This document shows, one piece after another, positions 12,701-25,020 of a stretch of 64,000 nt of DNA; positions within the stretch are counted from its first letter, which is position 1; the number at the start of each line of letters is the position of its first letter. The stretch comes from Lasiosphaeria ovina (taxonomy: Eukaryota > Ascomycota > Sordariomycetes > Sordariales > Lasiosphaeriaceae), in NCBI GenBank assembly GCA_033439765.1, contig JAULSN010000007.1, forward strand, positions 434,001 to 498,000, written 5' to 3'. Made by a program: the position numbers and the translations under genes. Under the pieces are notes generated by a model. The model had not been told where the DNA came from, made no database searches, and worked only from the letters and a program-made list of their open reading frames with translations.

Positions 12701-13320
12701 CGTCAAGCTTGTCCCCCCTACTGTGTGTCTGCAAAGATGCACCAGATCCGGGCCTCCTAGTGCCATGAGGGAGAAAGAGAGCGGGACTTTTCAGGACTGG
12801 ACAATCTCAACTGCCGAGCGTCGCTTGTGAACAATTGGGTCTAAGGAACGCCTTTGCTTGGTGCTACACCCTCACTTTTCGAGAGAGTTGCCCAAGCCTT
12901 GTCCTATCTTGCCGCTTTCATCCGGCCATCTAGGATGTTTACCAGTGCCTCCATAACGAACTTGGTCATTGGTTACTTATCCTGACTCGGCTCATCGAGC
13001 TGCTTTGATGCCACGGGCCAATGTGCGTGTGGTTGGAGTTCTTGATGGTGTGAGATATGGGGAATGACCTGTTCTGGTGTTGCGGCAGTTGGCTTGCCGC
13101 CCATCGACGTATTGTTGTCGTCCCTGGTGTGGTGGTACTTCACAAGCCCATGTGTCTCTTCGGACGCGCATTACTTATTGAACCTTTCACCCCCAAGAAC
13201 TTGTGACCATAAACGCACCAAGCCAGTACGAATAACCACCAAGAGAAGACGAGGCACACACACGCGACGCGTACGTGTGATCTTGGTGCTGGTCCCTCAT
13301 AAGTAGATAGCACCGTGTAA
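12701..13320. other. Gap, no gene recognised
   Basis: Non-coding or unrecognised sequence; no repeat or domain seen. Confidence 0.4.
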
Positions 13321-13350
13321 TTGGCTAACGCAAACATCAGGCACACAAAC

Positions 13351-13560
13351 ATGAACACTCTACCTGAGACCCCCGTCCGCAGTGACGAGACTCTGACCAG
13401 CGTGGATTCCCGCCCCTGCTCACTGTCCGAGCATGAAGACGGGGAGCAGGACCCGCGAGAGCGGCCCTGGAAGGGCTTCTGGCTACTACCGGCTAACAAT
13501 GAGCCTGTCTACCAATATGGAGTGAGGGCGGGTAATCCTGCTACTACCAATGGTAACTAG
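13351..13560 (+). CDS. Candidate small protein of unknown function
   Basis: Reading from the ATG at 13351 gives 69 residues: a Thr/Ser-rich start (MNTLPETPVRSDETL), an acidic middle (SLSEHEDGEQ) and a hydrophobic KGFWLLPANN segment, then a stop. An upstream in-frame ATG at 13321 gives 79 residues. The composition looks protein-like and there is no signal peptide or membrane helix. I know no family match. It may be a decayed exon of a larger gene. Confidence 0.25.
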   Translation: MNTLPETPVRSDETLTSVDSRPCSLSEHEDGEQDPRERPWKGFWLLPANNEPVYQYGVRAGNPATTNGN

Positions 13561-15011
13561 GCAGGATACTGTGCACAAACTGGACAGTGGAGGCATTAAA
13601 GTTGCGCTAAAGCAAGAATGCTGTTCTGGAGGATTGTAGTGCATGATTTGCGAGAGAAGAAACGGCTTCAATTTTCCTGTTTTCCAACCTCTGAAGTATC
13701 TTAGCACGCTGCCCTATTTCCCGCAAAGTTAAATTTCGGTACAAGATACTGTGATTATCACTCTATCTAAGAAACTGCTTTGAGCTTCCTGGTGTTTCAG
13801 TGCCTAGTGGCACCTTCAGGTTGATGTTAAATGAACATTCAAGAACCCGTCTTGACCTGGAGGGGCTGGCCTGATTTCTCCAACGCCTTCTTCACAGCGT
13901 TGATCAACGCTATATTGAACCCTAGAGGTATCATGTTAGTCGTAGCTCCAGAACACTGGCCGGGTGAGCGGTATTGTAATTACCTGGCTTCCCGAGCACC
14001 GAGACCACGGCGGTAGGTACTCGTCGTTTCCGCTGATCCTGGAGTAGTACTTCAATTCTCCAACTGCATGGTCATTAGATAGGTACTTTACCAACGAACT
14101 GCAACAAACATCATTGCGATTAGGTAGACGGGACATACTTGGTAGCGATATCTCCGACGCACCCGTAACTGGGGCAAGCCAAATACCATCGAAGGCGCCA
14201 GGGGCAGTTGGCGGCCTGGCTGGCAAGTCAGAACATGATCCCCCGAGATTTACCACAGCCTACCAACCCCCTCCTAGACCTCGCCCCAGCCCTCAGAGCT
14301 AGATCAAGATATGCGCCAGCTGGGCCTCCCATCGCAACCGCCCTGCTTGATCTTGGCTATCTTCGTCTTGCCGCTCGAAGCGCCAAGCGTCTTGTTTGCA
14401 AACATGGCAGACGACCATACGCTTTGGCAAATTTGCTTCAAGAAGAAGAATGCAAACCACTCATGTGCTGTTCCTCACGACAAGCAGCCGCGCATACTTG
14501 CTTGGTACGACCTGAAGACCAATCGGCCACACCCACTGTAATGATATATTCTCCAGGTCCCCGTAACCAAGCCTAACAGACCAGGGCCACAGACAAACAA
14601 TACGCGGTCTAACGCCTGCGCTTAGTAATGATCATCGTGACCACTTGCGGCGGAGCAAGTCCTTCTACCCAATGGCGGCGTCCTCGCAGCCAGTGCAACA
14701 ACACGACCAAGACCAGACAGAGTGACAGCTTGAGGAGTACTGCACTAAGGAGAGGAAAGGTAGGAGGTGGCGTAAGTTGAAGATTGATCCGCAGGTCGAC
14801 GCCGCAGTCATTTCCACTGATAATTCTCTTTCGCTAGGTCTGGACCAGCGGGACTACTCGAACCACGTAAGCTTCTACTCAGAGCTGGCCGTGCCACGAT
14901 CCTCGTACGCAAGTAGCCACCTCGAAAGCCTAGCGGCATATTTACAGCAACCATACCATCCGCGGGGTCCTGATCTGAGTCGCGGCATCATATGCATCCT
15001 ACTCGACTCCG
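13561..15011. other. Gap with unrecognised open frames
   Basis: Open frames such as 14208-14576 and 14777-15217 (+) overlap in different frames without domains or splice logic. A C-rich run lies at 15113-15127, just past this gap. Nothing here can be assigned. Confidence 0.35.
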
Positions 15012-15728
15012 TCATGTCCGACCTGTCTCTGTTGAAGGTCTTGGGCGAAGGGCATCGTCTTCGGGCAGATTCTGGGTGGCTGGCCCCCCTGAAGGGCCAC
15101 TTGGCCAAGTGCCCCCCCCCCCCCCCTCCCAATCCTGTTCGGGTTCCTCCAATGCTGGATGATGTAGCGAGCCTTGTTTGTACTCCCTGCTGTCGTCGTT
15201 GTGGTATATACCACTAAATGTTGACTCGGGCGGCGGGGCGTTAGACCTGATGTTTCTCCCAGTCTCGTACAAGGCTTCTGAATCCTCGTCCGAATCCTCG
15301 TCCAGGGAGGAGCTGACTGAGCCATTCAGGATCATCGGCAAGGGGATAGCCAGAAACACGGTCGTCATACTGAGAAGGGTATTGCTAAAGAACAAGTCAA
15401 TTAGCGACACTTTGCGCAACCGGATAATAGAGTATACCTCATGTGGCAAGATGCGCAATGTCTCTTGCTCTTCCTCTCCTCGTCCTCTAGGAGAGACATA
15501 GGTTTCGCACGATGAGGCGACCATTCCGCAGGTGCTTAGATCAACTCCAAACACGAGTCCTGAGGAAGCGGAAGCGCATAGGACGTCGCTGAACCTAAGT
15601 TCAAGATAGGGCAAATTGTCCAGGTTCTCGTCTTCGTCCGCATTTCTCTTGGGAGGCTCCGTCGATTCTCGGGCGCTTCGACTCCAGTGGATCAGCCGTG
15701 GTTCCTGTGGAGCGATCTTGGGAGGCAT
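15012..15728 (-). pseudogene. FHA-type N-terminus of a fungal protein kinase, truncated
   Basis: The open frame starts MPPKIAPQEP at 15728 and reaches LPYLELRFSDVL then SGLVFGVDLST, which resembles the forkhead-associated region at the N-terminus of many uncharacterised fungal Ser/Thr kinases. Immediately after, the sense continues only in a shifted frame as RNGRLIVRNL, another FHA strand, so the middle of the domain is deleted. The remaining C-terminal half (acidic DEDSDEDSE, then Gly/Pro-rich) shows no kinase domain. It is best read as a broken gene start; the family assignment rests on short motifs. Confidence 0.45.
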
Positions 15729-17799
15729 GTATCGCGAACTGGCTTCGATCGTCTCCCATGCGTATCTCTCGTCTTATTGTAGGGGGTTCAGGTACACCCG
15801 AGCAATCAGGTCTGCCATGTTCGAAATCCGTCTTGCTCTAGAAGACAATGGGGCAAGAAAGTGAGGTGAGCATGACGCGGGCTGTAGCCGGTCTTTATGG
15901 CATATAAGACTATGTTATCTTATGCCCATGGGCACCACCAACACCTAACAAGCTCACTGGTGCCAAATGAAGGAAGCCGCTTCCCCCGCGCTCTGCTAAG
16001 CACTCGTCGTCGACTATATTGGTTGAAACAGCAGTCGTTTTAGATCTTCACGTACGGTACTTCATTCAGTCGTTCCGAACTAGTAGGGAAACAATAGGAC
16101 AAGCTAACGACTTGGATTGAATATCTAGCCTGGCCTCCAGTAGGCTCTCGAAGAAGCTACCGACCGATCAAAGGCACAAAACCGCAAGGGTATTTCGAGG
16201 TCTAGGGAAACAAGGACAGGTAGCGCAAAGAGATTGGCAAAGCGATTGAGAGGCTGCGTTAGCGTATCACCATGACAGAGAGGAATAGAAAGTGAAGACA
16301 GTAGGCTTTTCAATCATCATGAGTGAACGAATACTGGTCATGCTAAAAGAGTGAGAGACCAGTTTGTTAATTTGCCCATACAATGGCAGACCGCTACTCC
16401 CCGACACGCATTTTGGTGCGCTACGCCGACTACGGCTCTCGCAGCTGCCACGCCGTCAAACACCAGCGAAAGGCCAAGCCAAGCTACGCCGACCGTTAGA
16501 TACAGTATACGATACATGGATGCCCGCTCACTATAAGAAGATCTGCTCCGCCATTGATCAGTTGCTGTCAAATTTGGACTTCGAAGTCCCACCGTCTCCC
16601 GAGGCAACCGGGCTTTCCCAGGACTTAGGTGGAAGACGAGTTGGCTGGCCAGGAAGCCATCGAGGTTATCCTAGGGACCCAGACATCCAGACTTCTCGCG
16701 TGTTCTAGGGATAGTATAGAAGTCTTGTTCATTTCTTCTTCAGGGCGCAGCGTGCGGTTGTCGCTAGATCTGTCCTTATTTTCCTCCATCGCTGTCTGCC
16801 TCTATTCCAGGCCCACTATTCCCTTTATCTTTCTCAGCGTCACCGTGACCCTGTTTCTCCCTTTTGCTCTTACATGCTGGCGACGTGAGAACTGCTCGGC
16901 ATTGCCGTGTGTGTTCCTGAGTTCGTTTCGAAGGATGGGAGTGGCTTCTGGACTGACTGTACATATAACTCAATAGTAGGACCTGGCTTATGTAGGCTGC
17001 GAAACGGCTTACATAACGAACATCGGCTCGGATGGGGAATTGCGCATTATATCTATTAGCTCTTGAGATGGTTGCCTCCTATTCCAGGCCGTTACCATCG
17101 GATTGGCGTCTCTATCCATATCGTCCCCCCCCCCCCCCCCCCCCCCCCATATGGTCCACATCTTGCTGCGCCTGATCACCGACATGGCTGACCGGCTCCT
17201 CTTTCTCGATGATGCTTCGTAGCCTTCTTCCCTCTTAGCTATCTAGGACTCGCTTGCCGAGACGAGGGAGGGTTACAGCTGCTAAAGAGAACCCTATGAC
17301 CCAAGAATGGTTCGACCCCGGGAGGGGCTGGATGATGAATGCCATCCTCCTTGACGAGACGTGCCTGCAAGAGGGATGGGGGAGTAGGGAGTTGTGGTGT
17401 AGCAGACTTGTGGCGCGTCTGCTGGCCAAAGTCGCCATTTAGCATTTCTCTGTTGTATGTGTCAAATTGGCTGGCAAATCATCAACACATGGAGTTATTA
17501 TTCCAACCTGATGCTCAATTTGAATTGAGGCTAGAAGGCTCCTTTGCACGTGTAAACCCTGCACCTGTGGCGGTGGAATGCTGAGCGAGGGTAAATTCAT
17601 GGGGCGGTGGACCGCAGATTGTGCGCCCAAGGAGCGCGGCGGTCAACAGGCGTTCCGGGGAACTGCGTTATGGCCAACAAGGCAGCGTCAAAGAAACCAC
17701 CCAGGAGCGTACTGTCACGATGCGCTAGGAACTGAGGTGCACTCACTTTTTGCTCTTAGATAGGCGGGTGAAAACCAAAAGTCATTGACAAATACGGCG
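15729..17799. other. Gap with long poly-C tract
   Basis: No gene was recognised. It contains an uninterrupted run of 23 C at about 17127-17149. Open frames at 16629-16976 (+, hydrophobic) and 17235-17445 lack recognisable features. Confidence 0.4.
17127..17149. repeat. Homopolymer poly-C tract
   Basis: An uninterrupted C run of about 23 bases; the length is prone to sequencing or assembly error. Confidence 0.85.
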
Positions 17800-18403
17800 C
17801 CGGGTATCTCTCTCGACCTACGCCAAGGTCACAACTTTCACGACGGACGGCACGAATCTCAACTTCTATACACACTAAATCTTACATTCGGAGGAGGGCA
17901 CCCTGGAGTACCACCAGTATCAGTACGCGTCGGCAAACGTGAAGGACTCTTACCAAGGCTACAAGGATGTTCGAAAAGGGCTCAGAAACCAACAAGACCA
18001 TGCCAAGGTACAGTTGTACGCCCTGAGGGACCAGCTGAAGAAGCATTGGAAACAACGTGCTGGCATCCATCCCATTGCCGATGCTCATCTACTCGCGATT
18101 GCGAACACATTCGAGGAGACGAACCAATACGCAGATGAAGCTGGCTATGAGGTGAGCGAGCAACCCTATCAGCCGACTCCTGCGGCATCAAGCTCCGTCT
18201 CGTTGAAATCGCTCCCGCCTGCCAATGACTACGCTGGCCAGAAACGGAAAGCCTCATCCTCGCATAGACCATCTCACGAGTCTTCCAGACAGTCGAGCAG
18301 AAAGAAAAGCTATTGGGCATTGGACTCGGAGAGCAGACGATATTTTCACAACCACTCTGATGATAGGGTCACTTGGCGTGGGGATTCTGACGATGGAAAT
18401 TGA
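17800..18403 (+). pseudogene. Uncharacterised fungal family, copy A
   Basis: Sense runs from about 17830 through TTDGTNLNFYTH, an in-frame TAA (17876-17878, consistent with CAA), then EGTLEYHQYQYASANVKDSY and QLYALRDQLKKHWKQRAGIH to an acidic, Arg/Ser-rich tail ending at 18403. The part from ATG 17939 (154 residues) is open and could still be made. The N-terminal half is probably a helical bundle, given its Lys/Gln-rich heptad-like pattern, and the C-terminus is disordered. A degenerate second copy lies at 21131-21735, so the family was duplicated locally. I know of no function. Confidence 0.45.
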
Positions 18404-21130
18404 AGGCATGTATTCCGTTGATGCTAATTCTGATATATTTCATAAAACGAGAAATCCACGCGTGCCAGCCGCCGAATGATCAGTGGGTGCCAATTCATGG
18501 GCTTGTTGAGCCGGCCATTTCCCTGGATGTATCGCCCGTGAGATGTGTCTTGGTGGCAGCAGCCTTTTTAAAAGAATATTGTGATCAACATCAACTACAC
18601 CAAGTGGGTTATCGAGGCTCAGAGGAGGAGGTTCCGGCTATAGGAGGCCCTTGGAAGGCTTCCCGGGGTAGGCTAGGACGACGACTTCAAGCAGTGGACT
18701 CTTGAGTGGGACGAGCTGATCAGATTAAGTGCATTTCCTCAGCTTGGCTAGGTAGTTAGTTAACCTTCCATACAGGCAAGGCCTAAACTGAGGCAATTCC
18801 GGGGCTCTACGCTTCCATGGCTGGACCTGTCAAAGAAGCTGTGGGGACACCTACCGACTGTAACGGGGGACTCGGCGGCTATATAGGCGGCCTTGTTCAT
18901 AAGCCAAAGGAACGTGCCGCCCAGGACGACGACGATAACGGCGGCGGTGAGCGGTACCGAAGGGAGAAAGACCCTCGTGCTTCAGTCTTTGAGGATAGGG
19001 AGCCTGAGCCTGAGCCCAGATTGACACCTGCCACTATGTAATGGAGGCAATATCGATCTTCGAAGACGAGTATTATGGTAAGATCGGCTTACTTACCGCT
19101 AACGTATTATTCGAGGAGCTCATTTCGGAGATGAGGTCAATGCAGTTCACTATAATACCGCCGAAGACTCGCGATCTCGTGAAAGATCTTGCAAAGGTGT
19201 TTGCCGGGGAGGTGTACTGAACGATGGTGGTGCTGTTGATGCTGAGGCTGCAGTGCCCTACTGTGGAAGACTTTGCAAAGGTGTTTGGCGGGTAGGTGTA
19301 CTGAGCGATGTCAATTTCATGTTGCATCAAAGGCCGGGGGCTCTTAGCTATATATACATCATTCAACACTGTCACAGGGTGAAGCGAGGTGAAGATCAAG
19401 GCATCTGGTGCGTACCTCGGCAATTACTTCAATTATCTTGCTCATTTTCCCTCCGCCACCCGCCCCCCCCTCCCCCAGGAGGCTTGGGAGGCTCCACCAA
19501 ACCCACGACAAGAAATCGCGGGCCTTGGAACTCGCTGTAATCGCGAAGTCGCTGCTTGCCACTCAATCCTTCCCAATTGGCCATGGCGCTCTGCCCGCCC
19601 TGCTCCGTCGCGCGAAATAGGTCCCCTCGTCCTCAACCTCCCTCGACGTCCGCTCCTTATACTCTTAACCTTCTCCTCCTTTGACATTCCTTTCTTCAGA
19701 TGTCCATGCTGCGCCCTGCGGCTCATTTCCGAACCGTCACCCCTCTCCCTCGCCCTCGCCCTCGTCCTCTACCTTGTCGACCGACTGGTTTCGCGACGCA
19801 GGACTCGCCCCGCAACCACGCCCACCACCCCTCTCGCCCTCCGTTCTCGCCCAACCAGCGCCTGGGCCTCTTTCCAACAGTGGCCGATCGTTCGACTCAT
19901 TTATCCTCGATATTCCCAGCACAACTCTCCGTTGGATCGTCTCGACCTTCGACCATCGCATGAACAGCGGCTCTGGTCCTCGCTCGCGACCTTGTCGTGC
20001 CCTATTTTCCGATCCGGCTCCGTCTGTCCCCTGGCGTTCAACTTGCCACACCCTCTTGTCGACGCGCGCTGAGCACCATCCTGCCTGCACTGGCCAACCG
20101 CAAGACGTTACGAGTTTCGCCAACTCATCAGGCAACCGTGGTCCTTGACATCGCCACGCCTCCTCGTACGAATCGGACACTCTATTCTAGCATGGTCGGA
20201 CCCTTACCAGCACCATTCTGTCGCTCGTCCTGCAGGGGAGACAGGGAGGTCCGTCAGCATGAAGAATGAAGTCGGCTGACACTTGAGCGGGGCTCCTTGC
20301 GCCCCGTTCGCTCTTCGAACACCGGGACCCATGGGCGGGGGCTTGTCCGAACCTCCTGTCGAAATCCTCCGGCCTCTTTCCTTGCTTTCCCTGCAGGATG
20401 CGCTGCCAAAGAGGCCGCCAACTCGCACCACCACCCCAACATATCCACCCCCAGGACCCTCGCCACTGGCATCCTAATCCTATCCCCGCTTGGCTTGCAG
20501 CGGTTGGTGTTGCCGAGTTCAAACCAAGCGTTGAGTGAACATGAAGAGATGTCCTGCGATTAGGTAGCCAAGGGATGGCTGGAATGACGCTGCTGCCGAG
20601 CCATTGTTCCACGGTGAGGCTCTGCTTGTATCATAGTTGCCCTGGGTCATAAGTGTTCTCCCAGTCCCTTTAGATTCCTCTGTCGCTGCCCCTCTGACAT
20701 GGAGCTGCTGAGATATACTCGATTAGGCAGGAATGAGGTTCGTCTAATCGGCCTTTTCGCTCGAGAACTTGCATTGTAGCGTGGTGACCGATGTTGATGA
20801 CTGCAAGAACTAATCTCCTCGCTCAAGCACTTTGGGACTGTCGCTTCGATAGCAACTTCTTTGCTGATCTGTCGAGGATGAGAATGTCCACTACACACGC
20901 CGAGTTTCGGTAATTTTTATACCTTCGTCCGGACGTAGGCATCAGTGTTTTGTCGCGTTATGGTAGTGTGGACGAGGCTCGGATGAATATCCGCCGTCTA
21001 ACCATCCAGCAATTCGTGGTCGATGCTGTACCTAACCCTTCGTTTGTGCGTGCGTGACGTACCAGTTGCACGGGAACCTAGACGTTGTTTTCAACAACAA
21101 TAGAGCGTCATAACAGTTCGCCGAGACCTG
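18404..21130. other. Gap with pyrimidine-rich tract and short direct repeats
   Basis: No gene was recognised in 2.7 kb. A 40-bp block with TTTGCAAAGGTGTTTG and AGGTGTACTGA occurs twice (about 19186-19226 and 19269-19310). A strongly CT-rich stretch with CCCTCG units lies at about 19600-19780. Long open frames here (19389-20072 and others) follow from the biased composition. Confidence 0.4.
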
Positions 21131-21735
21131 TTGGGTGGTCGTTGCAGAGACGCAAAATCACATCTCCAACCAGCGAATCATGCTCCAGTGGTTCAGCCAC
21201 ACCAGCCGCCCAAGACACCGTGGCTCGGAGATTCTACGGACTTGGGCCGGCAAAAACAGCGCCACGCGAGTGAACAGTCGTACGCCCTGAGAGACCAGCT
21301 AAAGGAGCACTGGAAGAAAAGAGGCGGGGGGCCTCCAGCCCATCGCCGAAGGAGCTCTCCTCCGCCTGTTTCTGGCGGTACTTTGGAGGAGACAGCTCAG
21401 TACCAGTATGAAGACGAAGTTGGATACGAGATAGTCGAGCAACACCTGCGAGCCAATGCTCGTGGTATCTTCTGAACTGCGCAAGGGCGTCACGCTCCCT
21501 CCCTTGGTTGAAGTCACTTCCATCTAACCATATTCCTGGGCGGCAGCGGCGGCCAGAAACGAAAGGGCCTTGTCGTCATGGTGGGGATCCTCCAACGGGT
21601 CCTCTAGACATGGGAGCAAGTACAAGAGCTATTGGAAGAGGGGATTCGGGAAGCGGGCGTTACTTTTACCAACATTCTGATGGTAGGGTCTCTTGGCTTG
21701 ATGATGAGGATGATGAGGATGATGATGGATATTGA
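21131..21735 (+). pseudogene. Uncharacterised fungal family, degenerate copy B
   Basis: The segment encodes QSYALRDQLKEHWKKRGGG, then loses frame, then EDEVGYEIVEQH and a final RYFYQHSDGRVSW plus an acidic tail. These align with the C-terminal half of copy A (YALRDQLKKHWKQ, EAGYEVSEQP, RYFHNHSDDRVTW). At least two frameshifts separate the blocks. It is a dead paralogue about 3.3 kb from copy A. Confidence 0.5.
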
Positions 21736-21833
21736 GAGGTGTTCTGCTTTGGGTCTCTATTACTTTTCAGTGAAGGATTGACTCCTGAAAACAAACCCTG
21801 TCACTGCAGCGCAGATGCCGTACACGACTACAC

Positions 21834-22210
21834 ATGGCAGCTTGGTATGTATGGAGAATAGGGAATGGGGCTGAAGCGGAGAAAATGGCTACACAGGCGA
21901 TGAATGTGAGGAAGAAGGCGCTGGGACAGGAGCAAGAAGACACATTACATGCGATGGTGATGGTAGCGTTAGCGCATACGCTAAGGGGCCGGTGGGAGGA
22001 GGCTGGGAAGCTGGAGGTGCGGGTGATGGAGACTTCTCAGACGAAGCTCGGGGCCGATCATCCCGACACGCTGACGAGCATGGCCAACCTGGCGTCGACG
22101 TACAGGAACCAGGGCCGATGGGAAGACGCCGAGTTGCTGGAGGTGCAGATGATGGAGACTCGCAAGACTAAGCTCGGGCCCGATCATCCCAGCACGCTAA
22201 CTAGTACCAT
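21834..22210 (+). pseudogene. Kinesin-light-chain-type TPR fragment
   Basis: This encodes about 125 residues with two clear TPR_12 type 42-residue repeats: ETSQTKLGADHPDTLTSMAN with NQGRWEDAELLE, and ETRKTKLGPDHPSTLTS. A more diverged unit precedes them (RKKALGQEQEDTLHAM). Such repeats form the C-terminal sensor of many fungal NLR proteins. The sense ends at LTS; the rest of the open frame to 22409 is unrelated. There is no upstream nucleotide-binding domain, so this is an orphan repeat fragment. Confidence 0.55.
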
Positions 22211-22974
22211 GAACAACAGCATGCCCAAAAATGCAATAAAAACATGCCCTGCCTCGGCACCCTCAAGATCGTGCGCTTCAAAGGCTGCAGCCAAAGCCCT
22301 CGTAGTACGACGGGTTGTTGCACCGCGTGTAGACGCCTTTGTAATGCCTCCTCGGGCCCTGATAAAGCGCATCAAATGTAAAGCAAGAGGTCTGTCAATA
22401 GTCGACTGAACGCCGCTGCCATCCGGTTGCTGAAATGTGTGTTTTGCTGCGTGCGTTGCCGATCGAACGAATGCTGCGGCGAGGTCTCTTGCTGTTGGAA
22501 TCACCAGGTACCAGTACTGTAATCAACAGGGCGTAAGCTGTACGCCGAAAACTGGTGGTTCAAGTGATGGATTGTAGATGTGTGTAGAAGGAGAGGTTCG
22601 GTGGCCGAGCGCCGCCCTATATAGCTGGGGTCCTGAACTGCGCCTCCACCGCCATCTCTGTGGCTGATTAGCGCGTCTTGCCATTGCGAAATCTGGCGAG
22701 GGTGCGTGCGTTGCCCCTGGCGGCCTGTTTTGCAGCGGCTTGCTATGATTGGGTCTGCTTGGTTGCGTCCGATCTCTGGAGATGGTGTGCCGTCTATTGA
22801 CGATTATCGGTTAAATTGCCGATGGATTCTGCAGTTTGTATTTGGGGGACTTGGGACCGTGCAAGATGGGCTTGAGATTGCAGAGATTTGACGTGCACTT
22901 AATAATATATTTTTCATTTATCTCATTCGTGTTCGCGTATGCGAGGGCGATGGGGATAGATTTCACTGACGAGG
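22211..22974. other. Gap including a diverged LTR-like copy
   Basis: From 22493 to about 22668 the sequence resembles the solo LTR at 48778-48998: both begin TGTTGGAATCACCAG, share GGTGGTTCAAGTGATGGATT and have the same closing block near GCGCGT. The copy lacks the terminal ATTCCAAC. No gene was seen. Confidence 0.45.
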
Positions 22975-23445
22975 TAGGGCAAGCAAGGTGGGTAGGCAAG
23001 GTGGGGAAGCAAATGTGGATAAGGTGGGCAAAGTCGGCAAGGCCGGCAAAGTGGGCAAGGTGGTGCAAGGTGGTGCAAGGTGGTGCAAGGTGGGCATGGT
23101 GGTGCAAGGTGGGCCAAGTGGGCAAGGTGGTGCAAGGTGGTGCAAGGTGGGCATGGTGGTGCAAGGTGGGCCAAGGTGGGCAAGGTGGGCAAGGTGGTGC
23201 AAGGTGGTGCAAGGTAGGCAAGGTAGGCAAGGTGAAAGGTGGGCAAGGTGGGGAAGCAAAGGTGAGTAAGGTGGGTAAGGTAGGTAAGGTGCAAGGTAGG
23301 CAAGGTGGGGAAGCAAAGGTGGGGAAGCAAAAGTTGGGGAAGCAAAGGGTTAGGCAAGGGTGGGCTAGGAAAGTGCGCAAGTAAGGTCCGCAGCCAAGGT
23401 GGGTAAGCAAGGGTGGGCAAGCGAGGGTGGGGCAAGGAAGGTGAT
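22975..23445. repeat. Minisatellite, 9-11-bp GGTGGGCAA-type units
   Basis: About 470 bp of tandem units such as GCAAGGTGGGCAAGGTGGTG, with variants AGGTAGGCA and AGGTGGGGAAGCAA toward the right end. Open frames across it (Gly/Lys/Val on +, Pro/Thr/Leu on -) are translation products of the repeat and not genes. Confidence 0.9.
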
Positions 23446-23795
23446 TGAACTTCCGCGTCTGCAAACTGCCTGCAGCCCCAGCTCAGATCTTTGACGCATT
23501 TCTGCACCAGCAGTCGAACGCAAACAAGAAAGCACTAGTATCAAGGAAACTCGTCTTAGAAATCTGCAGTCGCGCCAGGGCGGTCGCGACAACCGCCAGT
23601 GCAGACGCTATAGCACGCACGGCTCCAAAAAGTGGAGGATTATTACGACGCGGAATTACAGCGATTTAAGACCTGCAGAAAGGTTCGTCCGACACAGCGA
23701 CAGCAAACAACAATTGCTAACAGACACGTCAGAGTTCTCAAAAAATCGATGACGAGGTCCAACATACGGACGGACCCAGCCTGGCAGGGAGTGGT
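23446..23795. other. Gap, no gene recognised
   Basis: A short Ala-rich open frame (23445-23669, +) has no recognisable family. Confidence 0.35.
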
Positions 23796-25020
23796 TTAGG
23801 TAGATGGCCCGTTTCTGGCACGGGTCTCTCCAGGATCGGGAACCGAATGCGTGCGGGGCCGTTTCTCGGCTGTTGGCCGCTGTCTGTTCTGATGTTGACG
23901 GCGCGAGCGCTGCCGCCGACGGGCTGGGGCTGATCGTATCTCCAACTCTCTGGGCTGAGCATTCCCAACCTCCATCCAATCAGATTTCTCAAAGCCAAAT
24001 TGGTCTCCATTCTCAAGCGCTGACTGAATAAGACTCCGTAGATATTCGTAGTTCGGTCTAGCGTCGAAGTCCATGCCACGGACGTAGTTCACATACTTGG
24101 CAACTTCAGAGGAAACCCTGCACAAAGAACCTCAATCCGTAATTCCTGCTACTTCACGCCAATCCCTTCGTATTTCTATTCCTTTGCAGCCGCCTTTATC
24201 CCTTGCCACGGCAGGCCGCCCCTTGGAAAGTACAGGAACACGTAACCTAGAGCCTTGAGGTCATCTCGCCGCGATTGCTCTCGACGAAGATGTGTGTTGA
24301 TGCTCATGTACCGTGCTGTGCCCGAGAGCGACTTATGTTCGCGGTAAGGGATAGATGTGTTGCTTGGTCTTCGGATCTCAGTACTGCTTGGCCATGCCAA
24401 AATCGACAAAGTGTATCGTATTGGCGGTTGGGGTTCCTGGTCTTTCGACCAGGAGATTATCCGGCTTAACGTCGCGGTATATCAAGTTCCTCTCGTGCAC
24501 ATCTTGGATTATACAAAGCTAGCAAGCAAGTCAGATCTGCCACGAACTCAGGATCACTCAAATACACATACCATTTGCTGAGCTAATAAAGCCACTGTCT
24601 AAAGTGATAACCTCCGTCCACACTCGTTAAAGAGGTCTTCTAGAGACTGCCCAAGGCGATCTATAACAAGAATATTATGAAGACCGAGTGGGCCAAAGTG
24701 ATAAACACACGGGATACCTCCTTCATTTGTTAGTAAACAGGTTTAGTTAAAGAGTAGCTCAGAGCCTTACCACAGCCTTGAAGAAGGTTATAGGTCCGGT
24801 ACTCGTCTCACAGCTGAGAGGTGTCACTCTTTCGTAGTTCCTGATCCCATATAGTAAGCCACGACCCCGAGCCTAGATAGAAAAGCTGGCCAACTAGGGT
24901 TCACTCACAAATTTGACGGCCACCGATACCGATTTTCCTTCATCCGACAACCTCTCGCCCTCGAAACAACCCCAAACGAGCCTTCACCTCTTTTCTTCCT
25001 AATACTGTACACTACACCGT
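23796..25020 (-). pseudogene. Casein kinase 1 (YCK type) pseudogene
   Basis: Minus-strand pieces in order: glycine loop RGEGSFGVV (near 24985), a one-base frameshift, [54 protein letters not shown] (near 24470), [10 protein letters not shown] (near 24400), then [20 protein letters not shown] and [16 protein letters not shown]. These are diagnostic CK1 signatures, closest to the YCK/Cki1 branch. Nonsense codons stand at QL-stop-DEYRT, QY-stop-DPKT, AKE-stop-KYE and K-stop-QEL, all at Arg or Gln positions in intact kinases (CGA/CAG to TGA/TAG). Introns appear retained. The tail ends in a basic Arg/Pro/Thr region at 23796. Intact YCK kinases are membrane-anchored regulators; this copy cannot make a kinase. 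Confidence 0.85.

Noticed and set aside
19389..20072. 227-residue open frame (+)
   Set aside because: It lies in a CT-rich tract with overlapping open frames on both strands and shows no domain or splice logic.
22211..22409. C-terminal extension of the TPR open frame
   Set aside because: TPR periodicity stops at LTS (about 22203) and the following residues are low-complexity and unrelated, so they are probably not coding.
22975..23445. CRISPR-like array
   Set aside because: The repeats are contiguous with no unique spacers, and the organism is a fungus.
22811..23507. Long Pro/Thr/Leu- or Gly/Lys-rich proteins across the minisatellite
   Set aside because: They are translations of a 9-11-bp tandem repeat open in several frames on both strands, so the open frames carry no evidence of a gene.
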